Positions 1 to 5,070 of a stretch of DNA of 5,070 nt are shown in pieces (within the stretch, counting starts at the first letter, position 1; each line of letters opens with the position of its first letter). The position numbers and the translations under genes are program-made. The DNA lies in the NCBI GenBank assembly GCA_044340025.1, contig JBIIUJ010000165.1, positions 1-5,070 of the forward strand, read 5' to 3'. Below the pieces are notes generated by a model that saw nothing but the letters and a program-made list of their open reading frames with translations, was not told the DNA's origin and made no database searches. The stretch comes from JBIIUJ01 sp044340025. Its GTDB lineage: Bacteria > Pseudomonadota > Alphaproteobacteria > Caulobacterales > Aquidulcibacteraceae.

Positions 1-236
1 GTCTTGGACGGTTCGATGTCGTGTTCTGCCGCAACGTGCTGATCTATTTCGATGCGCCCACCAAGAAACTGATTCTGGAGCGCGCGGCTCGCCAGCTTGA
101 AGACCCCGGATTTCTTTTCCTGGGCGCGGCCGAAACCGTGCTTGGCGTGACCGACGCGTTCAAGCCCTCCGGCGAGTTGCGCGGTCTCTACGTGAAGGGC
201 CAGCCCAGCGTTACGGCCGCCCGCGCGGTGGCGTAG
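1..236 (+). CDS. cheR: CheR-type chemotaxis protein methyltransferase, C-terminal end (partial)
   Basis: This is the last 77 residues of a CheR-family methyltransferase; the 5' end lies outside the window and the reading frame begins at base 3. CheR enzymes use S-adenosylmethionine to methylate glutamates on chemoreceptors in the cytoplasm, setting receptor sensitivity. Visible residues 4-17 read FDVVFCRNVLIYFD, the hallmark strand-and-loop motif of the CheR SAM-binding domain. It is followed by a helix (KKLILERAARQLEDPG) and the terminal strands FLFLGAAETVLG, where GAAET stands at the usual G-x-S/A-E position. The remaining tail is short, so no extra C-terminal domain is fused here. The codon before the stop is GCG and the stop is TAG. 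The N-terminal helical domain and neighbouring chemotaxis genes cannot be seen, so the exact paralogue is uncertain; the family assignment is firm. Confidence 0.9.
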   Translation, partial: LGRFDVVFCRNVLIYFDAPTKKLILERAARQLEDPGFLFLGAAETVLGVTDAFKPSGELRGLYVKGQPSVTAARAVA

Positions 237-247
237 CAACCGTCCCT

Positions 248-341
248 CGTCATCCCGGCCGAGCAAAGCGAGAGCCGGGACCTCACGCAAGATGGGTTTC
301 AGGAGGTCCCGGATAGCTGCTTTGCAGCTTCCGGGACGACG
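248..341. repeat. Three-hairpin palindromic intergenic repeat
   Basis: This is an imperfect palindrome between cheR and folE. The outer ends CGTCATCCCGG (248-258) and CCGGGACGACG (331-341) are inverted copies with one mismatch. Three pairings can be seen inside. TCCCGGC (253-259) pairs with GCCGGGA (274-280). GGGACCT (277-283) pairs with AGGTCCC (304-310). TCCCGG (307-312) pairs with CCGGGA (331-336), enclosing AGCTGC (315-320) with GCAGCT (324-329). The arms share bases, so either one long stem or a cloverleaf of smaller hairpins can form. The CGTCATCCCGG end sequence resembles dispersed palindromic intergenic elements known from many alphaproteobacterial genomes. Membership of such a family is an inference because only one copy lies in the window. 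It encodes no protein that I can recognise. Confidence 0.75.
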
Positions 342-350
342 CTTACGGGC

Positions 351-384
351 AAAAAAGCCGCCCCGGTCGCCCGGAGCGGCTCTT
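351..384 (-). terminator. Intrinsic terminator of folE
   Basis: The outer stem pairs AGCCGC (356-361) with GCGGCT (376-381). An inner stem pairs CCGG (363-366) with CCGG (371-374), with one mismatch between the two (362/375) and a four-base loop at 367-370. Read on the minus strand, the stem is followed directly by a run of six T (bases 356-351), the classic rho-independent layout. It lies about 25 bases beyond the folE stop. On the plus strand it is followed only by CTTTC, so it may also slow transcription arriving from cheR, but its main orientation is for folE. Confidence 0.85.
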
Positions 385-406
385 TCGTCATCAAGCCAAT
401 CCGCGC

Positions 407-1021
407 CTACCGATAGCCGGCGAAGCGCAGGAAGCGGTCCTTCAGTTCCGCGTCGGTCTTGAAGACGCCGGTGAACTGGGTGGTGATGGTGGCCACATTG
501 GGGTGATGCACCCCTCGCGTGGTCATGCACTGGTGCTTGGCGTCGATCAGCACGGCCACGCCCGCGGGCTTCATCGCTTCGGTGATGGCGTCGGCGATCT
601 GGGCGGTCATGGTCTCCTGCGTCTGGAGTCGCTTGCAGAAGATTTCCACCACCCGCGCGATCTTGGAGATGCCCACCACCTTGTTGGTCGGCATGTAGGC
701 GACGTGCGCCTTGCCCAGGATCGGCACCATATGGTGCTCGCAATGGCTCTCCACATCGATGTCGCGCAGCATCACGATATCGTCGTAGCCCTGCACGTCC
801 TCGAATGTGCGCGACAGTTCCGCCACCGGGTCCATCTCGTAGCCGGCGAAGAATTCGCGATAGGCGTCCACCACGCGCTTGGGCGTATCGAGCAGGCCCT
901 CGCGCCCGGGATTGTCGCCAGCCCACCGCAGAAGGGTGCGAACCGCCTCCATCGCTTCTTCGCGCGACGGGCGAGCGGGGAGGTCCTCCGTCAGGAGGGC
1001 GCGGTCGGTCAGGGCATCCAT
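407..1021 (-). CDS. folE: GTP cyclohydrolase I (type IA)
   Basis: FolE converts GTP to 7,8-dihydroneopterin triphosphate, the first step of tetrahydrofolate and pterin synthesis, in the cytoplasm as a homodecamer. The protein is 204 residues, normal for the family. The core is complete. DTPKRV (45-50) and the S-H-C-E-H-H motif (92-97) are present, and C94, H97 and C165 match the three zinc ligands. GISKIARVVE (117-126) and LQTQE (132-136) are conserved active-site segments, and HQCMTTRGV (163-171) carries the last zinc cysteine. The start is the ATG at 1021-1019, preceded on the minus strand by AAGGA about 11 bases away, so the ribosome site is only moderate. It is a single-gene unit: divergent from cysS, convergent with cheR, and closed by its own terminator. 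The long upstream gap may hold a structured leader (see 1031-1127). The assignment is very secure. Confidence 0.97.
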   Translation of the reverse strand: MDALTDRALLTEDLPARPSREEAMEAVRTLLRWAGDNPGREGLLDTPKRVVDAYREFFAGYEMDPVAELSRTFEDVQGYDDIVMLRDIDVESHCEHHMVPILGKAHVAYMPTNKVVGISKIARVVEIFCKRLQTQETMTAQIADAITEAMKPAGVAVLIDAKHQCMTTRGVHHPNVATITTQFTGVFKTDAELKDRFLRFAGYR

Positions 1022-1030
1022 GAAACGTCT

Positions 1031-1127
1031 CGTCCTTGCTCAGAGGAGCGGTGGTCGAGCCGGGGGCCCCGGACTTAACGACCGCTCGCATGCGTCCTCT
1101 CGGACTATCTACTGGTCCTTTCGGACC
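1031..1127 (-). promoter_or_regulatory. Candidate structured 5' leader of folE with GNRA hairpins
   Basis: Read on the folE strand, two perfect hairpins occur in a row: GGTCC-GAAA-GGACC (bases 1127-1114) and GTCC-GAGA-GGAC (1105-1094). Both loops are GNRA tetraloops on this strand but pyrimidine loops on the other, which favours an RNA on the folE side. Next comes a 7-base-pair stem (1081-1087 with 1046-1052) enclosing the GC palindrome at 1060-1072. AGAG/CTCT (1042-1045 with 1097-1100) can extend that stem but competes with the second hairpin. The AAGGAC ribosome-site region (1037-1032) is complementary to the repeated GTCC arms. This suggests possible translational control. The second tetrahydrofolate riboswitch class (THF-II, the folE motif) occurs upstream of folE in alphaproteobacteria and is the obvious candidate. 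I could not match its consensus from memory, so identity is unproven. Confidence 0.4.
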
Positions 1128-1195
1128 TCCCCATACTTAGAAGCGCGATCGGGAGTTTCCAGAGCCCCCGGTCGAGGTGGACCAAGCAGAGCCCA

Positions 1196-1201
1196 TTGAC
1201 G
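1196..1201 (+). promoter_or_regulatory. Possible -35 element for cysS
   Basis: TTGACG matches the alphaproteobacterial housekeeping -35 consensus and lies about 60 bases before the preferred cysS start. No convincing -10 is visible 16-18 bases downstream (the region reads CCGTTGCT). If the element is real, transcription would begin near 1230, which excludes the upstream in-frame ATG at 1203 as a start. This is weak evidence on its own. Confidence 0.25.
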
Positions 1202-1262
1202 TATGGAAGGCAAGCGCCCGTTGCTCGGCGGTTTCGCCCCTTCCCGGACCTCTTCCAACGCC

Positions 1263-2645
1263 ATGACAGACATCACGCTCTATAACACGCTCAGCCGCCG
1301 CAAGGAGCCGTTCACGCCGCTCGATCCGGATCGCGTGACGATGTACGTCTGCGGACCGACGGTCTGGAACTATGCTCACATCGGTAATGCGCGCCCGGCG
1401 GTGGTGTTTGACGTGCTGTTCCGGCTTCTCCGGCAGGTATTTGGCGCAGATCATGTGGTCTACGCCAGAAACATCACCGATGTGGACGACAAGATAAACA
1501 AGGCGGCTGCCGATCAGGACGTCGACATTTCCATCATCACACAACGCTATACAGAGATTTATCGGCAGGATGTGGCGGCGTTGGGCGTTTTGCCGCCGAG
1601 CCTCGAGCCGACCGTGACCGGCCACATGGGCGCCATCGTCGACATGATCGCCCGCCTGCTGGACAAGGGCCATGCCTATGCGGCCGAGGGTCATGTGCTG
1701 TTCGATGTGGCGAGCTTTGGCGCCTATGGCGCGCTGTCTGGCCGCAACCTCGACGACATGATCGCCGGCGCCCGGGTGGAGGTGGCCCCCTACAAGCGCA
1801 ACCCGCACGACTTCGTGCTGTGGAAGCCGTCGAAAGCACATGAGCCGCGCTGGCCGGCTCCGTTCGGAGAGGGCCGCCCCGGTTGGCATATCGAATGCTC
1901 CGCCATGATCGAGGCCAATCTCGGCCGCACGATCGACATTCACGGCGGCGGGCATGATCTCGTCTTCCCGCACCACGAAAACGAGATCGCGCAGGGGACC
2001 TGCGCCCACGATGGCGAGCTCTACGCCCGCTACTGGATGCACAACGGCTTTCTGACCATGGATTCCGACAAGATGTCGAAGTCCCTGGGCAACGTGCAGC
2101 TGATCCATGATCTGGTCGGCCTCTGGCCTGCCGAGGCGCTGCGCCTGGCGCTGCTGACCGCGCACTATCGCGCGCCGCTGGACTGGACGGAGGATCTCTT
2201 GCGCCAGAGCGTGCGCACGCTCGATCGGCTCTATGGCGCGCTGGCGCGTGTCTGGGGCGCAGACGCCGCCCCGGGCGATGCGGGTAGTGTGCTTGCCGCC
2301 CTGTGCGACGATCTGAACACGCCGGAAGCGCTGGCTGCGTTGTCCGCGCTCGCCACCGAGGCCAACAAGGCCAAGCCCAAGGAGTTTGCGCGCGCGCGCG
2401 CCGACCTCCTGGCCGCAGGCGGCCTGCTGGGCCTTCTCGGTCAGAGCCCGCATGCCTGGTTCGAGGCGCGCAAGCCGAAGGATGCCGGCGTCGTCGCCGA
2501 GATCGAAGGTCTGGTGCAGGCGCGCGCGGCGGCCCGCGCGGCCAAGGACTGGGCGGAGGCCGATCGGCTGCGCGTAGAACTCACCGCGCGCGAGGTGGAA
2601 GTGCAGGATGGGGTGGAGGGCTCGGCGTGGCGCTACGTCGGCTAG
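1263..2645 (+). CDS. cysS: Cysteinyl-tRNA synthetase
   Basis: This class I aminoacyl-tRNA synthetase activates cysteine with ATP and loads it onto tRNA-Cys in the cytoplasm. From the ATG at 1263 it is 460 residues, the usual length. Signatures in order are: zinc cysteine C30 in YVCGPTVWNYAHIGNAR; the HIGH-type motif as HIGN (39-42); C212 in WHIECSAM; FPHHENE (235-241) with H237 and E241 as further zinc ligands; and KMSKS (270-274). A helical anticodon-binding region follows, ending in the common -RYVG-like tail. An in-frame ATG at 1203 would add 20 residues (EGKRPLLGGFAPSRTSSNA), but family N-termini begin like TDITLYNTLSRRKEPF, and 1203 lies beside a possible -35 box. The ribosome site before 1263 is poor. 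It is divergent from folE, and its last 19 bases overlap the lipoprotein start. Confidence 0.96.
   Translation: MTDITLYNTLSRRKEPFTPLDPDRVTMYVCGPTVWNYAHIGNARPAVVFDVLFRLLRQVFGADHVVYARNITDVDDKINKAAADQDVDISIITQRYTEIYRQDVAALGVLPPSLEPTVTGHMGAIVDMIARLLDKGHAYAAEGHVLFDVASFGAYGALSGRNLDDMIAGARVEVAPYKRNPHDFVLWKPSKAHEPRWPAPFGEGRPGWHIECSAMIEANLGRTIDIHGGGHDLVFPHHENEIAQGTCAHDGELYARYWMHNGFLTMDSDKMSKSLGNVQLIHDLVGLWPAEALRLALLTAHYRAPLDWTEDLLRQSVRTLDRLYGALARVWGADAAPGDAGSVLAALCDDLNTPEALAALSALATEANKAKPKEFARARADLLAAGGLLGLLGQSPHAWFEARKPKDAGVVAEIEGLVQARAAARAAKDWAEADRLRVELTAREVEVQDGVEGSAWRYVG
2615..2620 (+). promoter_or_regulatory. Shine-Dalgarno site for the lipoprotein gene inside cysS
   Basis: GGAGGG ends six bases before the GTG at 2627. 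It is the strongest ribosome-site match near any start in the window and decides the lipoprotein start. It lies within the cysS coding sequence, so translation of the two genes is probably coupled. Confidence 0.7.
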
Positions 2646-2998
2646 GTCTGGCTCTGCTTCTGGCGATCGCCGCCTGCAGCGCTCCTTCAGACCCCGAGGC
2701 GCCCGAGGCGCTGATCGATCTCGACCCTGAAGCCACCGCCGCGCTCCAGGCCTCGGTGAAGGCCCTGCCGACAGGGCCGGACGCCGCGCCGCCCGCACTG
2801 ACCGCGCTCGGCTTTGCGTGCGCCGACGACCCCACCCGGCCGGGCGAGATCGCCTGTCAACGCACCCGGATCGACGGTGATTGCGCAGTGACCGATGTTG
2901 TGACCACGCCGGCCGGCGCGCCCCTCTCGGCCCGGGCCTTCCGCGCCTGCTGGCCTGGGGGCATTCCGGCCGAGGTCAAGGCGTCAGCGGGCGGCTAG
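2627..2998 (+). CDS. Small predicted lipoprotein of unknown function
   Basis: This is a 123-residue protein I do not recognise. Residues 1-16 (VALRRLGLALLLAIAA, V1 being the GTG start) form a short signal with two arginines and a leucine-rich core. They are followed by C17 in IAAC, a good lipobox for cleavage by signal peptidase II and lipid attachment. No aspartate follows the cysteine (residue 18 is S), so outer-membrane sorting would be expected by the E. coli rule, which may not hold here. The mature part begins with an acidic, proline- and alanine-rich linker (18-60), then a compact region with four cysteines (C65, C77, C86, C108) that could form two disulfides in the periplasm. The GTG start is supported by GGAGGG six bases upstream. 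It overlaps cysS by 19 bases, implying co-transcription and probably translational coupling. Confidence 0.75.
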   Translation: MALRRLGLALLLAIAACSAPSDPEAPEALIDLDPEATAALQASVKALPTGPDAAPPALTALGFACADDPTRPGEIACQRTRIDGDCAVTDVVTTPAGAPLSARAFRACWPGGIPAEVKASAGG

Positions 2999-3005
2999 GC
3001 CTGCT

Positions 3006-3932
3006 TCAGCCGTTGGGCCATGCCGCCCGGACTGCGCTGCCCACCCCGGCGATGGCCGCATCGCGGGTGGCGTCGCTCCAGTCGGCATCCTTCAGAAGGA
3101 CCGCTATTGCGACCGTGCGCCCGGTACGCCGGTGGATGGCGAGCGCTGCCTGATTGGTGGAACTGCGGCGGCCCTCAAACTGCACGCCAGTGCCCGTCCG
3201 GCCCTGCACCCGCCAGTCCGGCCCAAGGCCAGCGGTGAGCCGTGCTGCGCCCACCGTGGCCTGTTCCATCAGAGCGCGCACCCGCGCATCCGCCGCCGGC
3301 CCGGCCAGTCGCCCCCGCGCCAGCCGATCCAGCGCCCGGACAAAGCCGCGCGGCGTCGCCTGATCGCGCGGATCGGCCAGGAAGGCGTCCCACGCGGCGC
3401 GTGTGCGCGGCGGCTCGGCATAGAGGGCGCGCATTGTCCGCGCGATGCGGACTGACTGCGGCAAGCGCAACGCCTGCCCGATGGCGGCCGGCGAGGGCGC
3501 AAGGCTGATGAGGCCGTCGGTCGCGGCGTTGTCGCTATCGAGCAGCAGCGCCTCGATCATCTCCCCCACGGTGGGCGAAAGAACACCTGCTGCGGCAAGC
3601 GCGCGGTCCACGCGGCCCGGCCCGGTGGGCGATGTCTCGCGCCGCAGCGTGACCGTGCGCGCGTCGGAAAGCCGTCCCGCCGCGACTTCGCCCGCCGCCC
3701 ACGCCGCCACAAACAGCTTCACAGCCGAATGCATGGGCGCGCGCTCATCGGCCCGCACGCCGGCCTCCGCCCCGGTGGAGAGATCGCGCACCAGGACCTA
3801 AAGCCGCCCTGGCGCGGCGGCGGCGGCGGCCTCGAGCCCCGCCTGCAACCCGGCGGGCGCACGGGCGCGGGCAGGTGCAGCAAGCGCGGCCAGGCTCAGG
3901 CCCGCCACCGCCGCGCGGCGCGTCGGGCTCAC
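3006..3932 (-). pseudogene. Class A beta-lactamase-like serine hydrolase, interrupted by an in-frame amber codon
   Basis: The natural start is the GTG at 3932, which overlaps the slyX stop by four bases (GTGA). It opens with a twin-arginine export signal, SPTRRAAVAGLSLAALAAPARA, then a poly-alanine stretch, and reaches GRL at codon 44. Codon 45 is TAG (3800-3798). The same frame then continues VLVRDLSTGAEAGVRADE, exactly how class A beta-lactamases enter their catalytic domain, and stays open to the TGA at 3006. Because the frame is right on both sides, this is a nonsense substitution, not an indel. Counted from the GTG at 3791 (261 codons), the domain shows S22-A-V-K25 (S-x-x-K), S86-D87-N88 (SDN), RD at 142-143 and R198-T-G in place of KTG. 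No clear E-x-x-L-N omega-loop motif is visible, so lactam hydrolysis is uncertain. Reinitiation at GTG 3791 would give a cytoplasmic protein without its signal. Confidence 0.8.
3815..3830. repeat. Short CGG trinucleotide run
   Basis: Five CGG units lie within the 5' part of the hydrolase gene. On the minus strand they encode the alanine run (residues 35-40) between the export signal and the mature domain. Gain or loss of units would keep the reading frame, so this run does not explain the nearby TAG. Confidence 0.6.
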
Positions 3933-4132
3933 CAATGCGGCGGCTTCTGGCTGGCGGCGGGCGCGTTTGAAAGCGCATCGCGCTCGGCTTCGCGCTCCAG
4001 CACGCCCTCCAGCGCGCGCATCAGCCGGCCGATCGTGCGATCCTGCCGCGCCACCACGTCGGAAAGCTCCTCAACGGTGCGGCTGAGGTGGGCGAGGTGG
4101 GTTTCAAGATCGTCGATCCGGTCTGCGTTCAT
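3929..4132 (-). CDS. slyX: SlyX family protein
   Basis: This is a 67-residue protein matching the SlyX family in length and pattern. The N-terminus NADRIDDLETHLAHLSRTVEELSDVVARQDRTIGRL is a regular heptad series of leucine, isoleucine and valine, a predicted coiled coil over roughly residues 5-48. The tail ends in the characteristic proline-proline-histidine-aromatic group (PPHW; PPHY is usual). SlyX proteins are small, cytoplasmic and of unknown function despite wide distribution. The ATG at 4132 lies 14 bases after the argG stop, with only a weak AGG ribosome site, and the stop overlaps the start of the hydrolase gene. The spacing indicates one transcript, argG-slyX-hydrolase. The family call rests on the heptad pattern, size and C-terminal motif. 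Confidence 0.88.
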   Translation of the reverse strand: MNADRIDDLETHLAHLSRTVEELSDVVARQDRTIGRLMRALEGVLEREAERDALSNAPAASQKPPHW

Positions 4133-4146
4133 GGAGAGCCTGCGCC

Positions 4147-5070
4147 TCAGCCGTTCTTGCCCAGCCGCTGATCGCGCCAGGCCGCGATGCGCAGGCGCAG
4201 GGCGTTGAGCTTGATGAAGCCTTCCGCGTCCGCCTGATTGTAACCGCCGGCCGCGTCGAAGCCGACGAGGTCCTTCGAATAGAGCGAATTGGGGCTGGTG
4301 CGGCCCTGCACATAGACGCCGCCCTTGTAGAGCTTCAGCGTCACCTCGCCGGTCACGTCGGTCTGGCTTTCATCGATGGCGGCCTGAAGCATCCGGCGCT
4401 CGGGGGTAAACCACATGCCGTTGTAGATCAGGCTGGCGTAGCGCGGCATCAGCTCGTCCTTAAGGTGCATCGCGCCGCGATCCAGCGTCAGGCTCTCGAT
4501 CGCACGGTGCGCTTGCCACAGGATGGTGCCGCCGGGCGTCTCGTAATAGCCGCGCGACTTCATGCCGACATAGCGGTTCTCGACGAGATCGAGCCCGCCG
4601 ATTCCATGCTTGGCGCCGAGCCGGTTGAGTTCGGTGAGGAGGGCCGCGGGGCCGAGCGCCTGACCGTTCACGGAGGCTGCATCGCCGCGAATGAAGCCGA
4701 CCGTGATGATCTCGGCCTGATCGGGCGCTTCCTCGGGCGTGATGGTGCGCCGATCTGCGCGCTTGCTCACGATGTCGGGCACGGCTGTGTCGGGGTCTTC
4801 CAGCACCAGGCCCTCCGAGGAGGTGTGCAGGAGATTGGCGTCGATCGAGAAGGGGGCGTCCTGCTCCTTGCCCTTGGCGATCTCGATGCCGTGCGTCTTG
4901 GCGTAAGCGATCAGGTCCGGCCGGCCCTGGAAGCTCCACTCCCGCCACGGCGCGATCACGGTCACATCGGGCTTGAGGGCGTAATAGGACACCTCGAACC
5001 GGACCTGATCATTGCCCTTGCCGGTTGCGCCATGACAGACCGCATCGGCGCCGACCATGTTGGCGATCTC
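4147..5070 (-). CDS. argG: Argininosuccinate synthase, partial (N-terminus outside window)
   Basis: ArgG joins citrulline and aspartate with ATP to make argininosuccinate, the penultimate step of arginine synthesis, in the cytoplasm. The window holds the C-terminal 307 residues of an expected total near 400. The frame stays open through the right edge, where EIAN precedes MVGADAVCHGATGKGNDQVRFE, the conserved ATP/citrulline segment. The Met codon at 5058 is therefore internal and not a start. Other signatures are IAPWREW, the segment NLLHTSSEG, and ENRYVGMKSRGYYETPGG (conserved substrate-binding block), followed by the helical C-terminal tail ending LRIAAWRDQRLGKNG. No frameshift or missing block is visible. 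It is the upstream gene of the tight argG-slyX-hydrolase cluster. The promoter lies beyond the window. Confidence 0.97.
   Translation of the reverse strand, partial: EIANMVGADAVCHGATGKGNDQVRFEVSYYALKPDVTVIAPWREWSFQGRPDLIAYAKTHGIEIAKGKEQDAPFSIDANLLHTSSEGLVLEDPDTAVPDIVSKRADRRTITPEEAPDQAEIITVGFIRGDAASVNGQALGPAALLTELNRLGAKHGIGGLDLVENRYVGMKSRGYYETPGGTILWQAHRAIESLTLDRGAMHLKDELMPRYASLIYNGMWFTPERRMLQAAIDESQTDVTGEVTLKLYKGGVYVQGRTSPNSLYSKDLVGFDAAGGYNQADAEGFIKLNALRLRIAAWRDQRLGKNG

Noticed and set aside
503..1078. A 191-codon plus-strand open frame over folE
   Set aside because: It is antisense to folE, has abnormally high His and Arg content, and lacks a family signature; it is a shadow of the real gene.
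1105..1134. Nine-codon leader peptide (MGRSERTSR) on the folE strand
   Set aside because: It has no ribosome site, its codons coincide with the first hairpin, and its residues have no link to folate metabolism; probably chance.
1147..1173. Hairpin GATCGGG/CCCGGTC upstream of cysS as a terminator or leader element
   Set aside because: It needs a G-T pair, has a 13-base loop and no T-run, and no known regulatory motif matches; too weak to call.
1203..1262. 20-residue N-terminal extension of CysS from the ATG at 1203
   Set aside because: Family N-termini match the ATG at 1263, the extension has no conserved character, there is no ribosome site before 1203, and a TTGACG box ends two bases before it.
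2303..2626. Long upstream extension of the lipoprotein frame inside cysS
   Set aside because: The extension is Arg/Gly-rich shadow sequence of cysS. The GTG at 2627 has both the ribosome site and the signal peptide immediately after it.
1137..2798. A 553-codon open frame on the minus strand opposite cysS
   Set aside because: It lies antisense to a fully convincing cysS, is rich in Arg, Ala and His as expected of a GC-rich shadow frame, and shows no recognisable domain.
3745..3978. 77-codon minus-strand frame overlapping slyX and the hydrolase signal region
   Set aside because: It is in a different frame from both genes, is Arg/Gly-rich and unlike any known family, whereas the competing frame encodes a sensible export signal leading into the hydrolase domain.
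4460..4948. 162-codon minus-strand frame inside argG
   Set aside because: It is an out-of-frame shadow of the well conserved argG sequence.

Overview
The window is GC-rich chromosomal DNA with an alphaproteobacterial look. The evidence is alphaproteobacterial-type housekeeping proteins (CysS, ArgG, FolE, SlyX), a chemotaxis methyltransferase, and an intergenic palindrome of the CGTCATCCCGG class common in that group. A Caulobacterales/Maricaulales-type organism is my best guess, but this rests on family resemblance only. I see no mobile element, tRNA, rRNA or CRISPR.

Left part (1-1262): the 3' end of a cheR-type gene (+) converges on folE (-). Between them lie a three-hairpin palindromic repeat and a strong intrinsic terminator oriented for folE. 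Upstream of folE, in the divergent gap with cysS, the folE-strand transcript could form two GNRA-capped hairpins and a long stem, a candidate structured leader.

Middle (1263-2998): cysS (+) is followed by a small predicted lipoprotein gene of unknown function. The lipoprotein gene starts at a GTG inside the end of cysS and has a good Shine-Dalgarno sequence. Its end converges, with only a 7-base gap, on the minus-strand cluster.

Right part (3006-5070, minus strand): argG (5' end outside the window), slyX, and a class A beta-lactamase-like serine hydrolase form a tight co-directional cluster. The hydrolase gene starts at a GTG that overlaps the slyX stop by 4 bases and encodes a clear export signal. 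An in-frame TAG then separates the signal from the catalytic domain. This broken gene is the clearest anomaly in the window.

Functionally this is mostly ordinary core metabolism: folate/pterin entry, Cys-tRNA charging and arginine synthesis. The points worth a second look are the interrupted hydrolase, the folE leader, the palindromic repeat and the unknown lipoprotein. I do not see a convincing new multi-gene system.
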